A DNA stretch of 49,258 nt from the IMG/VR virus record IMGVR_UViG_3300046328_000241, positions 1 to 49,258 of that record; one strand, given 5' to 3'. The notes beneath the pieces were generated by a model, which made no database searches, was not told the origin of the DNA, and worked only from the letters and a program-made list of their open reading frames with translations. Below, piece after piece: positions 8,151 through 15,682 of the stretch. Position 1 is the stretch's first letter. Every line of letters begins with the position of its first letter. The position numbers were made by a program, and so were the translations under genes. The DNA is from a virus.

Positions 8151-9249
8151 GAAATTTAACGGAGTAGTTAGGAGTGCTGTTCAGCAAAAAAGCAGCGAAT
8201 TTATATGTGTTGGTGATTTCACCACATATAGTTCAGATGCATCTAGCGGTGAAACCAAAAATAGAATTGTTAGATTATATAGTGGTGGCACTATTGATTC
8301 AACTTTTAAGACTGGCACTGGATTTAATGTCGCAGTACATACAGTATTGTTGCAACCAAATAATAAAATAATTGTTTCTGGTAATTTTACACAATATAGT
8401 GGACTTACCAAAAATAGAATTGTTAGATTGGAAGCAAATGGAACTGTTGATGAAACATTAAATATTGGTACTGGTTTTAATAATTTAGTTAATAGTACGG
8501 CATTACAATCTGATGGTAAATTAGTGTGTGGTGGTGCTTTCACAACATATGATGTTTTTTCTAGAAATAGAATTATTAGATTATCATCTGGTGGTACTGT
8601 TGATAGTACATTCCAAATAGGGAGTGGATTTAATAGTACTGTACGAGGGATTACTATTCAAAAAAATGGTAAAATACTTGTTGGTGGTGATTTTACATCA
8701 TACAGTGGTGTAACTAGAAATAAGATGGTTAGATTAAATTCAGATGGTTCAATAGATGGAAATTTTCTAATGGGTACTGGAATATCTGGTGGATTAAATT
8801 ATGTTTATAATTTCTATGAACAAACAGATGGAAAAATATTGGTTGCTGGTAGTTTTACATCATATAATGGAGTTTCTAGAAATAAACTTGTTAGATTAAC
8901 ATCTGGTGGTACTGTTGATAATACATTCCAAATAGGAACTGGATTTAACACTGGTGCAACACATATTAATTGTGTACAATCAAATGGAAAGATATTAATT
9001 GGTGGTAGCTTCACATCATACAGTGGCGTAACCAAAAATAGAATTGTTAGATTAGACTTTACTGGTGCAACTGATAATTCATTTGGCGTAACAAGTGGAA
9101 CAACTGGATTTAACACTGGAGCACCATTTGCTGGATTAATAACGTTAAATAATAAAATTTTAATTGCTGGTAATTTTACAACATATAATGGTGTACCAGC
9201 AGGTGGTTTAATTATATTAAACGATGATGGTTCGATTTATTTAAGTTAA
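8149..9249 (+). CDS. Delta-60-repeat beta-propeller protein
   Basis: The protein is seven tandem repeats of about 50 residues with the unit (D/N)-G-K-I-L-V-G-G-x-F-T-x-Y-x-G-V, then N-R-I-V-R-L, then G-T-V-D-x-T-F, then G-T-G-F-N. This is the delta-60 repeat known from large bacterial surface proteins; seven copies fit a seven-bladed propeller. There is no signal peptide and no catalytic motif. In a phage it is most likely a virion appendage or a host-surface/glycan-binding module. It lies between the sugar operon and a strong terminator. The start ATG sits in a hairpin. Repeat recognition is firm; the role is inferred. Confidence 0.8.
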   Translation: MKFNGVVRSAVQQKSSEFICVGDFTTYSSDASSGETKNRIVRLYSGGTIDSTFKTGTGFNVAVHTVLLQPNNKIIVSGNFTQYSGLTKNRIVRLEANGTVDETLNIGTGFNNLVNSTALQSDGKLVCGGAFTTYDVFSRNRIIRLSSGGTVDSTFQIGSGFNSTVRGITIQKNGKILVGGDFTSYSGVTRNKMVRLNSDGSIDGNFLMGTGISGGLNYVYNFYEQTDGKILVAGSFTSYNGVSRNKLVRLTSGGTVDNTFQIGTGFNTGATHINCVQSNGKILIGGSFTSYSGVTKNRIVRLDFTGATDNSFGVTSGTTGFNTGAPFAGLITLNNKILIAGNFTTYNGVPAGGLIILNDDGSIYLS

Positions 9250-9273
9250 ATATTTAATTATTTTAATGAAAAG

Positions 9274-9306
9274 CCCCATATAAAATTTGTTATATGGGGT
9301 TTTTTA
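9274..9306 (+). terminator. Intrinsic terminator after the delta-60 gene
   Basis: Perfect 10-bp stem CCCCATATAA / TTATATGGGG around a 6-nt loop, preceded by A residues and followed by TTTTTTATTTT. It ends the transcription unit of the sugar and propeller genes. Confidence 0.85.
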
Positions 9307-9341
9307 TTTTAATTTGTATTTCTAATAATAGAACACATACA

Positions 9342-9542
9342 ATGAAAAACAATATAATAAATTTCTTTAAAAGAATTTGGAACTTCATATTAATAACAAT
9401 TGATCCAGATGATGTAAAACCTAGATCAAAAAAGAGAATAAAATCCAATCCAAAAAAATCAACCAATAAAGTTGTTAAATCTAAAAAGCCAAAGGTTAAT
9501 TCAGCATCACAAAAATCTAAAAGAAAGAATCAAAACCTGTAA
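9342..9542 (+). CDS. Small very basic hypothetical protein
   Basis: ATG 9342 is chosen because an earlier in-frame ATG at 9294 lies inside the terminator. The 66-residue product has a hydrophobic N-terminal segment (IINFFKRIWNFILITI), followed by a lysine-rich, low-complexity tail with many KS/KK pairs. This looks like a membrane-proximal anchor or a nucleic-acid-binding tail. I do not recognise a family. Confidence 0.5.
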   Translation: MKNNIINFFKRIWNFILITIDPDDVKPRSKKRIKSNPKKSTNKVVKSKKPKVNSASQKSKRKNQNL

Positions 9543-9550
9543 TATTTTAA

Positions 9551-9877
9551 ATGATAAAACTAATTACAAAAACGGATATTATAAAAAATGTTCCAGTAAA
9601 ATATAGGAAAGCATATCCAACAAATTATGAATTTTTTGATGGTACATTCAGTGATGATGTTTATAATCAATTAATTAATAATATGGTGTCAACAGAAGAT
9701 GAAATTACTAAAATAATTGGTAATGATAGTTGGACAAGAAATGCTTGTGACGAATGCAATCAAGATGTGTTTACAGCAATTCAATTAGGCGAAGAAACTG
9801 ATTGGGAATCGAACACATTTAAGATTTGTCCAGATTGCTTAAATAAAACTAAAACGTTATTTGATAATAATATATGA
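9551..9877 (+). CDS. Small protein with a zinc-ribbon-like four-cysteine motif
   Basis: The 108-residue product has ACDECNQ and ICPDCLN, two C-x2-C knuckles about 25 residues apart, consistent with a zinc ribbon in the C-terminal third. The N-terminal half (KYRKAYPTNYEFFDGTFSDDVY) has no recognisable motif. Its stop overlaps the start of the GT25 gene by 4 nt, so the two are probably translated together. Function is unknown. Confidence 0.6.
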   Translation: MIKLITKTDIIKNVPVKYRKAYPTNYEFFDGTFSDDVYNQLINNMVSTEDEITKIIGNDSWTRNACDECNQDVFTAIQLGEETDWESNTFKICPDCLNKTKTLFDNNI

Positions 9878-10533
9878 ATATAAACGAACAATTTAAAAAC
9901 AAAATATGTATCAATCTTGATAGAAGATTGGATAGGTGGGAGACTGTACAAGCAGAATTTCAAAAACATGATATACAAGATGTTGAACGTTTTTCAGCAA
10001 CAGATGGATCATTATTAACTGATATTCAACAATTCGGGAAATCATATCAAGCTGAATTTGGTGGAACATTAAGCCATTATAATGCAATTAAATATGCAAA
10101 ACAAAATAAGTTTAAGAATATTGTTATATTTGAAGATGATGTTATTTTTATAGAAAATTTTAATAGTTTATTTGATTGGTTTATAGAAAACCCACCAGCA
10201 AAATGGGATGTTATATTTTTTGGTGGAAATCATACAGGTGGATTTACAAAATATAATGATTTCTATAATAAGATATTTAGAACATATGCAATACATGCTT
10301 ATATAGTCAATTCAACTGCATATGATAAAATACTTGCACATTTGGAAAAATCTATTGAACTTGTGAAGAATTCAACAGAAAAATTAATGCCATCTGTAGC
10401 TGCTGATTATTTTCTAGCACAAATCCAACCAGATATGAATTTTTATTCATTTAGCAAACACTTGGCTTGGCAATCTGAATCATTTTCAGATATCCAACAA
10501 ACAGTTGTTAATTATGATTTTTTGAAGAATTAA
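9874..10533 (+). CDS. Glycosyltransferase family 25 (LPS-type)
   Basis: GT25 hallmarks are in order: INLDRRLDR at residues 13-21, ERFSATDG at 38-45, GTLSHYNA at 64-71 and the catalytic FEDDV at 86-90. The 219-residue length is normal for LPS-type galactosyl/glucosyl transferases. It lies outside the main sugar operon, 4-nt overlapped with a zinc-ribbon protein. Family assignment is strong; the sugar and acceptor are unknown. It could glycosylate a phage surface protein or host glycan. Confidence 0.8.
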   Translation: MNINEQFKNKICINLDRRLDRWETVQAEFQKHDIQDVERFSATDGSLLTDIQQFGKSYQAEFGGTLSHYNAIKYAKQNKFKNIVIFEDDVIFIENFNSLFDWFIENPPAKWDVIFFGGNHTGGFTKYNDFYNKIFRTYAIHAYIVNSTAYDKILAHLEKSIELVKNSTEKLMPSVAADYFLAQIQPDMNFYSFSKHLAWQSESFSDIQQTVVNYDFLKN

Positions 10534-10544
10534 ATATTATAATC

Positions 10545-10763
10545 ATGGAAAAAGAAATAGTAAATGAAATTATTGATTTTTTAAATAATAGAAAAGGATT
10601 TGATGATTGGTGGGGTGATATTGATGATGATATTAAAAACGAAATTAAACAAGAATTAGAGAATATTGTCAAATCTAAACAAATTAAGGTATTAAATAAT
10701 TTAGATGATAAAATTAAATCATGGGATGATGGTGGTTGTTCAACAGGTTTAAATGAAGATTAA
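10545..10763 (+). CDS. Small acidic hypothetical protein
   Basis: A 72-residue acidic protein, MEKEIVNEIIDFLNNRK followed by GFDDWWGDIDDDIKNEI, predicted mainly helical with a Trp-Trp pair in an acidic loop. It is the first of six consecutive tiny genes. No family is recognised. Confidence 0.5.
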   Translation: MEKEIVNEIIDFLNNRKGFDDWWGDIDDDIKNEIKQELENIVKSKQIKVLNNLDDKIKSWDDGGCSTGLNED

Positions 10764-10770
10764 TATAATT

Positions 10771-10944
10771 ATGGATAATAAACAAAAAGATAAAATATCT
10801 CTTGTTAGGGGAGAGTTGAAGTTAAAAGTATTATCAACAATTTTTACATTCGAATCTAAAGAAGTGTCTGAATATGGTAATATAACTGATGAGGATATTA
10901 TAAATGTACTATCATCAATAATAGCTAAAAGAACTGAGAAATAA
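10771..10944 (+). CDS. Small hypothetical protein
   Basis: ATG 10771 (MDNKQKDKISLVRGELKLK) is preferred over 10753, which would overlap the previous gene. The 57-residue product ends EDIINVLSSIIAKRTEK and looks helical. It resembles phage accessory proteins in size and charge only; no family is recognised. Confidence 0.45.
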   Translation: MDNKQKDKISLVRGELKLKVLSTIFTFESKEVSEYGNITDEDIINVLSSIIAKRTEK

Positions 10945-10948
10945 TACT

Positions 10949-11164
10949 ATGTTTAACATATTCAAATCCAAAGAAGATAAATTAAAATTGAAAATAAAAC
11001 AAGAAAATCTTGATTTATTGGATATTGACGAAGTAAATGATAAATATTATTTACAAAAATTATTGGATTGGCAAGAAGAATATGATTATTTGGATTGGAT
11101 AGAATTTAAAGATTATTGCAACAGTTATGATAATAATTTTTGTATTTGTTATGCTCGAAATTAA
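10949..11164 (+). CDS. Small hypothetical protein, charged N-terminus
   Basis: A 71-residue product with a charged helical N-terminal half (KSKEDKLKLKIKQENLDLL) and an aromatic, cysteine-containing C-terminus (NFCICYARN). It lies in the run of tiny genes, 4 nt after the previous one. Unknown function. Confidence 0.45.
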   Translation: MFNIFKSKEDKLKLKIKQENLDLLDIDEVNDKYYLQKLLDWQEEYDYLDWIEFKDYCNSYDNNFCICYARN

Positions 11165-11176
11165 AATATAATATAT

Positions 11177-11395
11177 ATGGACGATAGAGATTATGAAGCG
11201 ATGAACAAAAGAGCCAATTTTGATTGGGATAAATTTGCCATTGCATTAAGAGATAAATTTGGTAAATCTTTAATTAGTGAATCATTAATTAATGAAGATG
11301 GTGATGAAGATAACCCATATAATTGGTGGCTCGAAGATGTAAAAGTTTCCGATATTGTTGACTTTGTAATGAATCATCGACAAGATGGTAATTAA
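11177..11395 (+). CDS. Small acidic hypothetical protein
   Basis: A 72-residue product with FDWDKFAIALRDKFGKSL and an acidic patch INEDGDEDNPYNWWLED. It shares with the 10545 gene a Trp-Trp dipeptide next to Asp residues, but this is not enough to call homology. Unknown function. Confidence 0.45.
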   Translation: MDDRDYEAMNKRANFDWDKFAIALRDKFGKSLISESLINEDGDEDNPYNWWLEDVKVSDIVDFVMNHRQDGN

Positions 11396-11396
11396 T

Positions 11397-11600
11397 ATGG
11401 AAGATAAAAACATAAAAATAAAATTAACAGAATATGGTCATCATTGTGGTGATGGCTGTTGTTACAATTATGGAACTATTACATCTGTTAATGGTGTAGA
11501 ATTACCCTCCCATAATCAAGATGCTGAAACAATAGTTAAACAAATATTGGAACATTTAGGTTATAGTGTTGAGATTGAATACGATGAAGATATTGATTAA
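11397..11600 (+). CDS. Small Cys/His-containing hypothetical protein
   Basis: ATG 11397 (MEDKNIKIKLTEYG) is chosen over 11385, which overlaps the previous gene. The 67-residue product has HHCGDGCCYNYG, a cluster that could bind metal, and a Q-I-L-E-H-L-G-Y-S-V-E-I segment typical of small alpha/beta phage proteins. Its stop is immediately followed by the next ATG. Unknown function. Confidence 0.5.
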   Translation: MEDKNIKIKLTEYGHHCGDGCCYNYGTITSVNGVELPSHNQDAETIVKQILEHLGYSVEIEYDEDID

Positions 11601-11834
11601 ATGAAAACAAAACTAGAAATATTTATTAATAGGTTAGAAAAAATCAATATTAGATTGGATTTGTTCTCAAACTATCCTTGGATTTATATTAATAAAATAA
11701 ATGATAAGGTAGTAAAAGAAAAATATCAATCCGAACATGGATTTACAATAGCATATTATCCAATCCAAAAAGATCAAGAATTTAAGTTTACTGACTTAAA
11801 ACAAATATTTGAATTAATAAAAAAATATAAATAA
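11601..11834 (+). CDS. Small conserved-looking phage protein (NYPWIY motif)
   Basis: A 77-residue protein with FINRLEKINIRLDLFSNYPW, then HGFTIAYYPI, then FTDLKQIFELIKKY. I associate this order of motifs with a small uncharacterised protein found repeatedly in Bacteroidota phages, which supports the host inference. The association is from memory and needs a search. No biochemical role is known to me. Confidence 0.55.
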   Translation: MKTKLEIFINRLEKINIRLDLFSNYPWIYINKINDKVVKEKYQSEHGFTIAYYPIQKDQEFKFTDLKQIFELIKKYK

Positions 11835-11837
11835 CAT

Positions 11838-12611
11838 ATGAAATTAGGTATATCCTACAATCTATTTGATTGTGAAGAATTATTAGAGCCATCGATATTG
11901 GCAATTAGAAATAATGTTGATTATATCTCTGTGGTATATCAAACAGTATCCAATTTTGGAAATCCAGCATCGGAAGATTTGGAAGAGATATTGGAATCAT
12001 TAAAATATGATAAAATAATTGATGACTATATTAAATACACACCAAAGTCATATGGTGGACATTTTAATGAATTAACAAAAAGAAATCTAGGTCTTGAATT
12101 ATCCAAGAAGAAAAAATGTACACATCATTTATCATTAGATTCTGATGAATTTTATTTATCAGAGCAATTTGATAATGCAAAGAAGTATATTGAGCAAAAC
12201 AATATAGATACGTCATTCTTGCAGATGAGAACCTACTATAAAGACCAGATATATCAATTAGATCCACCAGAAGATTATTATGTATCGTTTATACATAAAT
12301 TAGAAAAAGATACACAATATGTATTTAATGGTCAATCACCAGTATTGGTAGATCCAACCAGAAGACCAAGTGGTGTATTTAACTATAAAATATTTTCAAG
12401 AGAAGATATTGAAATGCACCATATGTCAGGCATAAGGGATGACTATAGAAAAAAATTGGAAAATTCATCAGCAAATGTTAACTTTATGCAACATATAGAT
12501 TCACTTGTTGAATATTATGAAAAATGGCAATATCCAAATGCAGCCTTATGGCCAGGATTGCCACCAAAACTGCAAAATATTATTAAAGTGGATAAATTAT
12601 TTGATTTTTAA
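11838..12611 (+). CDS. GT-A glycosyltransferase-like protein
   Basis: The 257-residue product has an N-terminal strand KLGISYNLFDCEELL, a segment TKRNLGLELSKKKKCTHHLS and the metal-binding DxD-type motif SLDSDEFY at residues 99-106. This combination (an N-x-G-x-x-x-A-like helix followed by a DxDE-F strand) is typical of GT2/GT92-like enzymes encoded by large phages. A Trp/Pro-rich C-terminus follows. It sits apart from the sugar operon among tiny genes. Family is probable; specificity is unknown. Confidence 0.65.
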   Translation: MKLGISYNLFDCEELLEPSILAIRNNVDYISVVYQTVSNFGNPASEDLEEILESLKYDKIIDDYIKYTPKSYGGHFNELTKRNLGLELSKKKKCTHHLSLDSDEFYLSEQFDNAKKYIEQNNIDTSFLQMRTYYKDQIYQLDPPEDYYVSFIHKLEKDTQYVFNGQSPVLVDPTRRPSGVFNYKIFSREDIEMHHMSGIRDDYRKKLENSSANVNFMQHIDSLVEYYEKWQYPNAALWPGLPPKLQNIIKVDKLFDF

Positions 12612-12614
12612 ATT

Positions 12615-12740
12615 ATGGAAAAATTTATAATACCTATTGGAATATTTATAATATTATTAACAAATCTAATAAGTTTATATCTATGTATTGGATTGACTAT
12701 TGGTAGTTTAGGACAAAAATTGGATTGGTGGAATAAATAA
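12615..12740 (+). CDS. 41-residue single-pass membrane protein
   Basis: Starting at ATG 12615, 3 nt after the glycosyltransferase stop, this small ORF encodes one long hydrophobic segment (IIPIGIFIILLTNLISLYL) and a short polar tail QKLDWWNK. It is probably an inner-membrane peptide. Small phage membrane peptides can act in lysis or superinfection control, but nothing here shows which. Confidence 0.5.
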   Translation: MEKFIIPIGIFIILLTNLISLYLCIGLTIGSLGQKLDWWNK

Positions 12741-12778
12741 CAAAACATACATACTTCTTTATAAACAGTTTATTTGAT

Positions 12779-13255
12779 ATGGAAATAAGAGAAATGATTA
12801 ATAAGATGAAGAACTTTGGTACAACAAAAGTATACACATGTGTTGATGGTATTTACGATAAAAATAAAAAAACTTTTGATTATTTTGCTGTTAATTTAGA
12901 ATATGCAAAACACTTTGGCGATAATTGTTATATGGTGACTTTAAATACATCAAAGTTTAAAGTATTAGAATTTGGGATGTGGAATATAATGTATACAGAA
13001 AAAACTGGTTTAAATGGTAATAAATATAATCGAAATCAAGGTATTTTTGTAGTTGGAGAACAAAATTTATTAACCAATTATGAAGAGCCTGTCACTAGAT
13101 TCAAAGAAGCGTTAGGTGATGAAATTACTAATAAGTTTTTAGATGAACTAAATAATTGTGACGCTGTTTATGGTGAAGATGCTGGATATGTTGATGAATT
13201 TGTTTTTGCAGTAAAAAATAAAGATATGGTGATTAAAATCGAAGCACTATCGTAG
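12779..13255 (+). CDS. Hypothetical protein, weak ADP-ribosyltransferase resemblance
   Basis: A 158-residue protein. The segment FDYFAVNLEYAKHFGDNCYM followed by VTLNTSKFKVLEF resembles the (S/A)-x-N-x-x-Y-A-x-x-F-G strand-helix-strand block of some ADP-ribosyltransferase-fold proteins, and an acidic C-terminal stretch (YGEDAGYVDEF) is in the right half for a catalytic Glu. The evidence is weak and no R-S-E triad can be confirmed by eye. It stands alone after a 38-nt gap. Treat it as unknown with an ART-like hint. Confidence 0.5.
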   Translation: MEIREMINKMKNFGTTKVYTCVDGIYDKNKKTFDYFAVNLEYAKHFGDNCYMVTLNTSKFKVLEFGMWNIMYTEKTGLNGNKYNRNQGIFVVGEQNLLTNYEEPVTRFKEALGDEITNKFLDELNNCDAVYGEDAGYVDEFVFAVKNKDMVIKIEALS

Positions 13256-13319
13256 TATTGTACGATGAACCAATCCAAAAGTTAGTAAAATTATAATTAA
13301 AAAAATTGAAATGTAGAAA

Positions 13320-13493
13320 ATGGAAATATATTTAGGTGAAAAAGTAAGACACAAAGAAATTTACAATGGTAAAGAAATAGTTGAAGTTATTGGATTGAAA
13401 AGGGGTGAAGTGTTGCTTAAAGGTGATTTTTCTGGTGGAACTCACGCTGTTGAACAGGAAAGTTGGATGCCGATTAAGGGATTAATTAGATAA
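13320..13493 (+). CDS. 57-residue hypothetical protein
   Basis: ATG 13320 opens MEIYLGEKVRHKEIYNGKEI and continues with GLKRGEVLLKGDFSGGTHAV to TAA. The pattern of short strands and glycines suggests a small beta-barrel (KOW/SH3-like) protein. It has sensible codon use and is followed 3 nt later by another tiny ORF. No family is recognised. Confidence 0.45.
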   Translation: MEIYLGEKVRHKEIYNGKEIVEVIGLKRGEVLLKGDFSGGTHAVEQESWMPIKGLIR

Positions 13494-13496
13494 AAT

Positions 13497-13571
13497 ATGT
13501 GGGGAGCATGGATTGACCCTGATGATAATTTCTTTGAAAGGATTACTAAAAATGCTGGCCCACGTGATTAA
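13497..13571 (+). CDS. 24-residue peptide ORF
   Basis: A short ORF MWGAWIDPDDNFFERITK, ending GPRD, begins 3 nt after the preceding stop with a TAAAATATG context like its neighbours. It may be a genuine micro-gene or chance. Evidence is limited to spacing and context. Confidence 0.25.
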   Translation: MWGAWIDPDDNFFERITKNAGPRD

Positions 13572-13596
13572 ATAAATTATATAAAATTTATACAAT

Positions 13597-13905
13597 ATGG
13601 AGAAAACAACAAAAGATGAACTTATTAAAAAGTGGGAGGATAGTGGAATATTAGATGGACTTACTAAAATGGATGAAAATAGTAAAATTGTTAAATTATT
13701 TGAACCTAATTTAACACAAAAGATTTTTGAGAAAACAATACCCAATGATGATAAAAAAATCGAATTAACAACTGATGAGTTACTTAATTTACTAAAGGAG
13801 GCATATAGAAACGGCTATTCAACATATGAAATGGTGGATGCTGGATTAGAGCATTACGATGCTGATGGTTATGCAAGGTGGGTGCTTTTTGGATTGAAAC
13901 AGTAA
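13597..13905 (+). CDS. Hypothetical protein
   Basis: A 102-residue protein with N-terminal DELIKKWEDSGILDGLT, a middle NSKIVKLFEPNL segment and a C-terminal helix LLNLLKEAYRNGYSTYEMV. The shape suggests a small helical phage protein, possibly virion-associated or a regulator. I do not recognise the family with confidence. It is followed 10 nt later by a zinc-knuckle protein. Confidence 0.5.
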   Translation: MEKTTKDELIKKWEDSGILDGLTKMDENSKIVKLFEPNLTQKIFEKTIPNDDKKIELTTDELLNLLKEAYRNGYSTYEMVDAGLEHYDADGYARWVLFGLKQ

Positions 13906-13915
13906 TTAAAATACA

Positions 13916-14152
13916 ATGGCAGATCAGAAACTAATTGATAAATATCTTAAAGAATTTTATGAGGTACAAAGATTGAAAGTACCAATAGAATTAAATAGTT
14001 ATCTTCATAGAATGATAGATGAAGCTTTACATATACATGGTGTTAACATTTTGATTTGTGAAAAGTGTAATAAAAATGAACAATACGTAGAAGAAAATCC
14101 ACTATGTTTAACATGTTTATTAGAAATTTATGATAAACAAAATAATAGTTAA
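13916..14152 (+). CDS. Small protein with C-terminal zinc ribbon
   Basis: A 78-residue protein: a helical N-terminus (DKYLKEFYEVQRLKVPIEL) and a C-terminal four-cysteine motif CEKCNKNEQYVEE followed by CLTCLLEIY. The C-x2-C...C-x2-C spacing fits a treble-clef or zinc-ribbon structure. It could bind nucleic acid or a protein partner. Function is unknown. Confidence 0.55.
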   Translation: MADQKLIDKYLKEFYEVQRLKVPIELNSYLHRMIDEALHIHGVNILICEKCNKNEQYVEENPLCLTCLLEIYDKQNNS

Positions 14153-14179
14153 TAGATATATAAAAATTAGTTTATACCT

Positions 14180-14359
14180 ATGAAATACGAAGCACTTAGA
14201 AAAGAATATTATGCGGTTTATGAAAAAGAACCAGCACATCAAAACGAGAAAAATGGTGTGATATTAGCACCATATAATACAAAAGAAGAAGCTGAAAAAG
14301 CGAGAGTTAAATATGGATATGGTAATAATAACTATTATGTAGATAAACTCATAAATTAA
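14180..14359 (+). CDS. 59-residue hypothetical protein
   Basis: ATG 14180 begins MKYEALRKEYYAVYEKEP and the product ends NNNYYVDKLIN. The internal motif PYNTKEEAEKARVKYGYG looks like the strand-helix of a small SPOR-like or DUF-type domain in which residues after NTKEEAE form a helix. Frame and context are good; function is unknown. Confidence 0.5.
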   Translation: MKYEALRKEYYAVYEKEPAHQNEKNGVILAPYNTKEEAEKARVKYGYGNNNYYVDKLIN

Positions 14360-14382
14360 TTTTTATTTAAAACGAAAATATT

Positions 14383-14580
14383 ATGAATAACGAAAAAGTT
14401 GAAAATTTAGATATTAGCAGTAATAAATTACTTTTATCTGGCGTTAGTAGTACACTTACATTAAGTGGTGTGTTAAATATTAATGCAACTTCAAATGTAA
14501 CAACTAAAATAAGTGGATGGTTTAGTGATAATTACAAGACTTATTATGTTGATGAAAGTGGTAAAAAGCATTACAATTAA
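14383..14580 (+). CDS. 65-residue Ser/Thr-rich hypothetical protein
   Basis: The product is rich in Ser, Thr, Asn and Leu with beta-like alternation (LLLSGVSSTLTLSGVLNIN), unlike its charged neighbours, and ends DESGKKHYN. This composition resembles fragments of the fibre proteins in this window (for example SGV repeats), but I cannot show homology. Unknown. Confidence 0.45.
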   Translation: MNNEKVENLDISSNKLLLSGVSSTLTLSGVLNINATSNVTTKISGWFSDNYKTYYVDESGKKHYN

Positions 14581-14609
14581 TGTTTACAAATATATAAAAC
14601 TTAATTATT

Positions 14610-14792
14610 ATGGATGAATTAAAATTTGACAAAGAAACAGCAGTAGCACTTTATCGTATATTCTGTGGATTAAGTACAAGTTGTTATCAAAATGCAGAAG
14701 TATATGATAAAGCAAAACCTAATATGAAAACTGCATACGATAAAGTGATTGAATGGGGTAGGAAAAATTGTGATAATATTCATGGAAATTAA
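14610..14792 (+). CDS. 60-residue hypothetical protein
   Basis: A small soluble protein, DELKFDKETAVALYRIFCG then a Tyr/Ala-rich helix, with three cysteines and an ending WGRKNCDNIHGN. It overlaps the next gene's start by 11 nt. Unknown function. Confidence 0.45.
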   Translation: MDELKFDKETAVALYRIFCGLSTSCYQNAEVYDKAKPNMKTAYDKVIEWGRKNCDNIHGN

Positions 14793-14976
14793 ATTTATTG
14801 AAAGCCATAGCTTTGTGGGTGAATCTATGTATATGGTGGTAAACGAAAATTCACATAGTTTAGAAATGGATAAAAACCAAACATATGCACAACATGCGAT
14901 AAAGCTGCTAAAAGATATTTATAATATTGATAAGAAAATAGAAGATATTGAATTTGTGTGGGATGGTACTCTTTAA
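14782..14976 (+). CDS. 64-residue hypothetical protein
   Basis: ATG 14782 (MEIKFIESHSFVGESMYMVV) is chosen over an earlier in-frame ATG at 14749 because it avoids a long overlap. An alternating strand pattern is followed by a helix (YAQHAIKLLKDIYNIDKKI) and a closing strand EFVWDGTL. The last base of its stop is the first base of the next ATG. Unknown function. Confidence 0.45.
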   Translation: MEIKFIESHSFVGESMYMVVNENSHSLEMDKNQTYAQHAIKLLKDIYNIDKKIEDIEFVWDGTL

Positions 14977-15287
14977 TGGAGCAAACTTTAAATAAATACA
15001 AAATGAACTGGACAACAATTTTTAAAAGGGAAAAACCAACTGCGATAATGCCTGAACCAAAATTTGAAGATAATTGGAGGCAAGAACGTTATGAACAAAA
15101 TGTAAAAGATGGTGTTTTATCTTTACAGAAAGGTAAAAGTATAAAAATAATGGATGATGGTAGAGGATATGAATTAGCATTGGAAATAAAACACCGCTTT
15201 ATGTTAGAATACCAAAAGCAATTGTCAGAAAAAATAAAAATTAATGGTAGAGATACAATTACAGTGTCGTTCCAAAATGGCATATAA
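14976..15287 (+). CDS. Hypothetical protein at the edge of the cassette island
   Basis: ATG 14976 overlaps the previous TAA by one base (TAATG), which favours this start over 14958. The 103-residue product has a charged middle (FEDNWRQERYEQNVKDGVL) and a C-terminal alpha/beta segment ending RDTITVSFQNGI. It ends exactly where the hairpin-rich island begins (TATAACGG at 15285). It may be the last true phage gene before foreign DNA. Unknown function. Confidence 0.5.
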   Translation: MEQTLNKYKMNWTTIFKREKPTAIMPEPKFEDNWRQERYEQNVKDGVLSLQKGKSIKIMDDGRGYELALEIKHRFMLEYQKQLSEKIKINGRDTITVSFQNGI

Positions 15288-15358
15288 CGGCTGCGTGTAT
15301 GAAACGTAATGGATTATAACCACGAAACTTAATACGAAGTAGAAACGTAGCATTTGAT

Positions 15359-15442
15359 ATAACGGTTGTGGATATGAGAAAAGAAAAAATACCAAATTCA
15401 AAAATAGAAAAAGATTTTTTACTTTCTTATATCCGTTGTTAT
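15359..15442 (+). repeat. Long imperfect inverted repeat A (attC-like)
   Basis: The left arm begins ATAACGG at 15359 and the right arm ends CGTTGTTAT at 15442. Between them GGATAT pairs with ATATCC and the A-rich inner arm pairs at 18 of 21 positions with the T-rich inner arm, around a loop of about 23 nt. The ATAAC...GTTAT outer boxes and an interrupted stem resemble integron attC sites, but the cores do not fit the classical RYYYAAC/GTTRRRY consensus. A second, unpaired left arm with ATAACGG lies just upstream at about 15286. No gene is seen in 15,288-15,519. Confidence 0.5.
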
Positions 15443-15519
15443 CGGTCTGTAAAATTTCAATAATTATTTTTTTTGAGGGGAGGAATTAATCAATTTAATG
15501 TTTTAATAAAAACAACAAA

Positions 15520-15609
15520 ATGGAAAATATATTTGTGAATTACGAAATAGCAAAACAACTAATGAAATACGGATTTGCTGAAAAATGTGTGGCTTTGCAC
15601 ATACTTTAA
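15520..15609 (+). pseudogene. Truncated 29-residue cassette gene
   Basis: The ORF MENIFVNYEIAKQLMKYGFA ends after EKCVALHIL. The N-terminus resembles small Bacteroidota proteins that begin with a NYE-IAK-x-LK-x-x-GF motif and normally run on for more than 80 residues; that link is from memory. The reading frame stops inside a hairpin arm (TGTGGCT at 15588), as if the 3' part was replaced. Probably a broken gene. Confidence 0.4.
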
Positions 15610-15656
15610 AATTATAGATAAATTTATTTAGCCACATTACTTATACACTTTGTTAT
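15588..15656 (+). repeat. Partial inverted repeat B (attC-like right half)
   Basis: TGTGGCT (15588-15594) pairs with AGCCACA (15630-15636). The right side continues with CTTATACACTTTGTTATAG, which has the same design as the other right arms here (CTTATA...GTTAT). Its outer left partner is missing. This looks like a recombined or decayed site. Confidence 0.35.
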
Positions 15657-15682
15657 AGGTATGTAAAATAAAACGGATTAAT

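Noticed and set aside
9294-9341. N-terminal extension of the basic protein starting at 9294
   Set aside because: This start lies within the stem and T tract of the terminator; the ATG at 9342 is a far better start.
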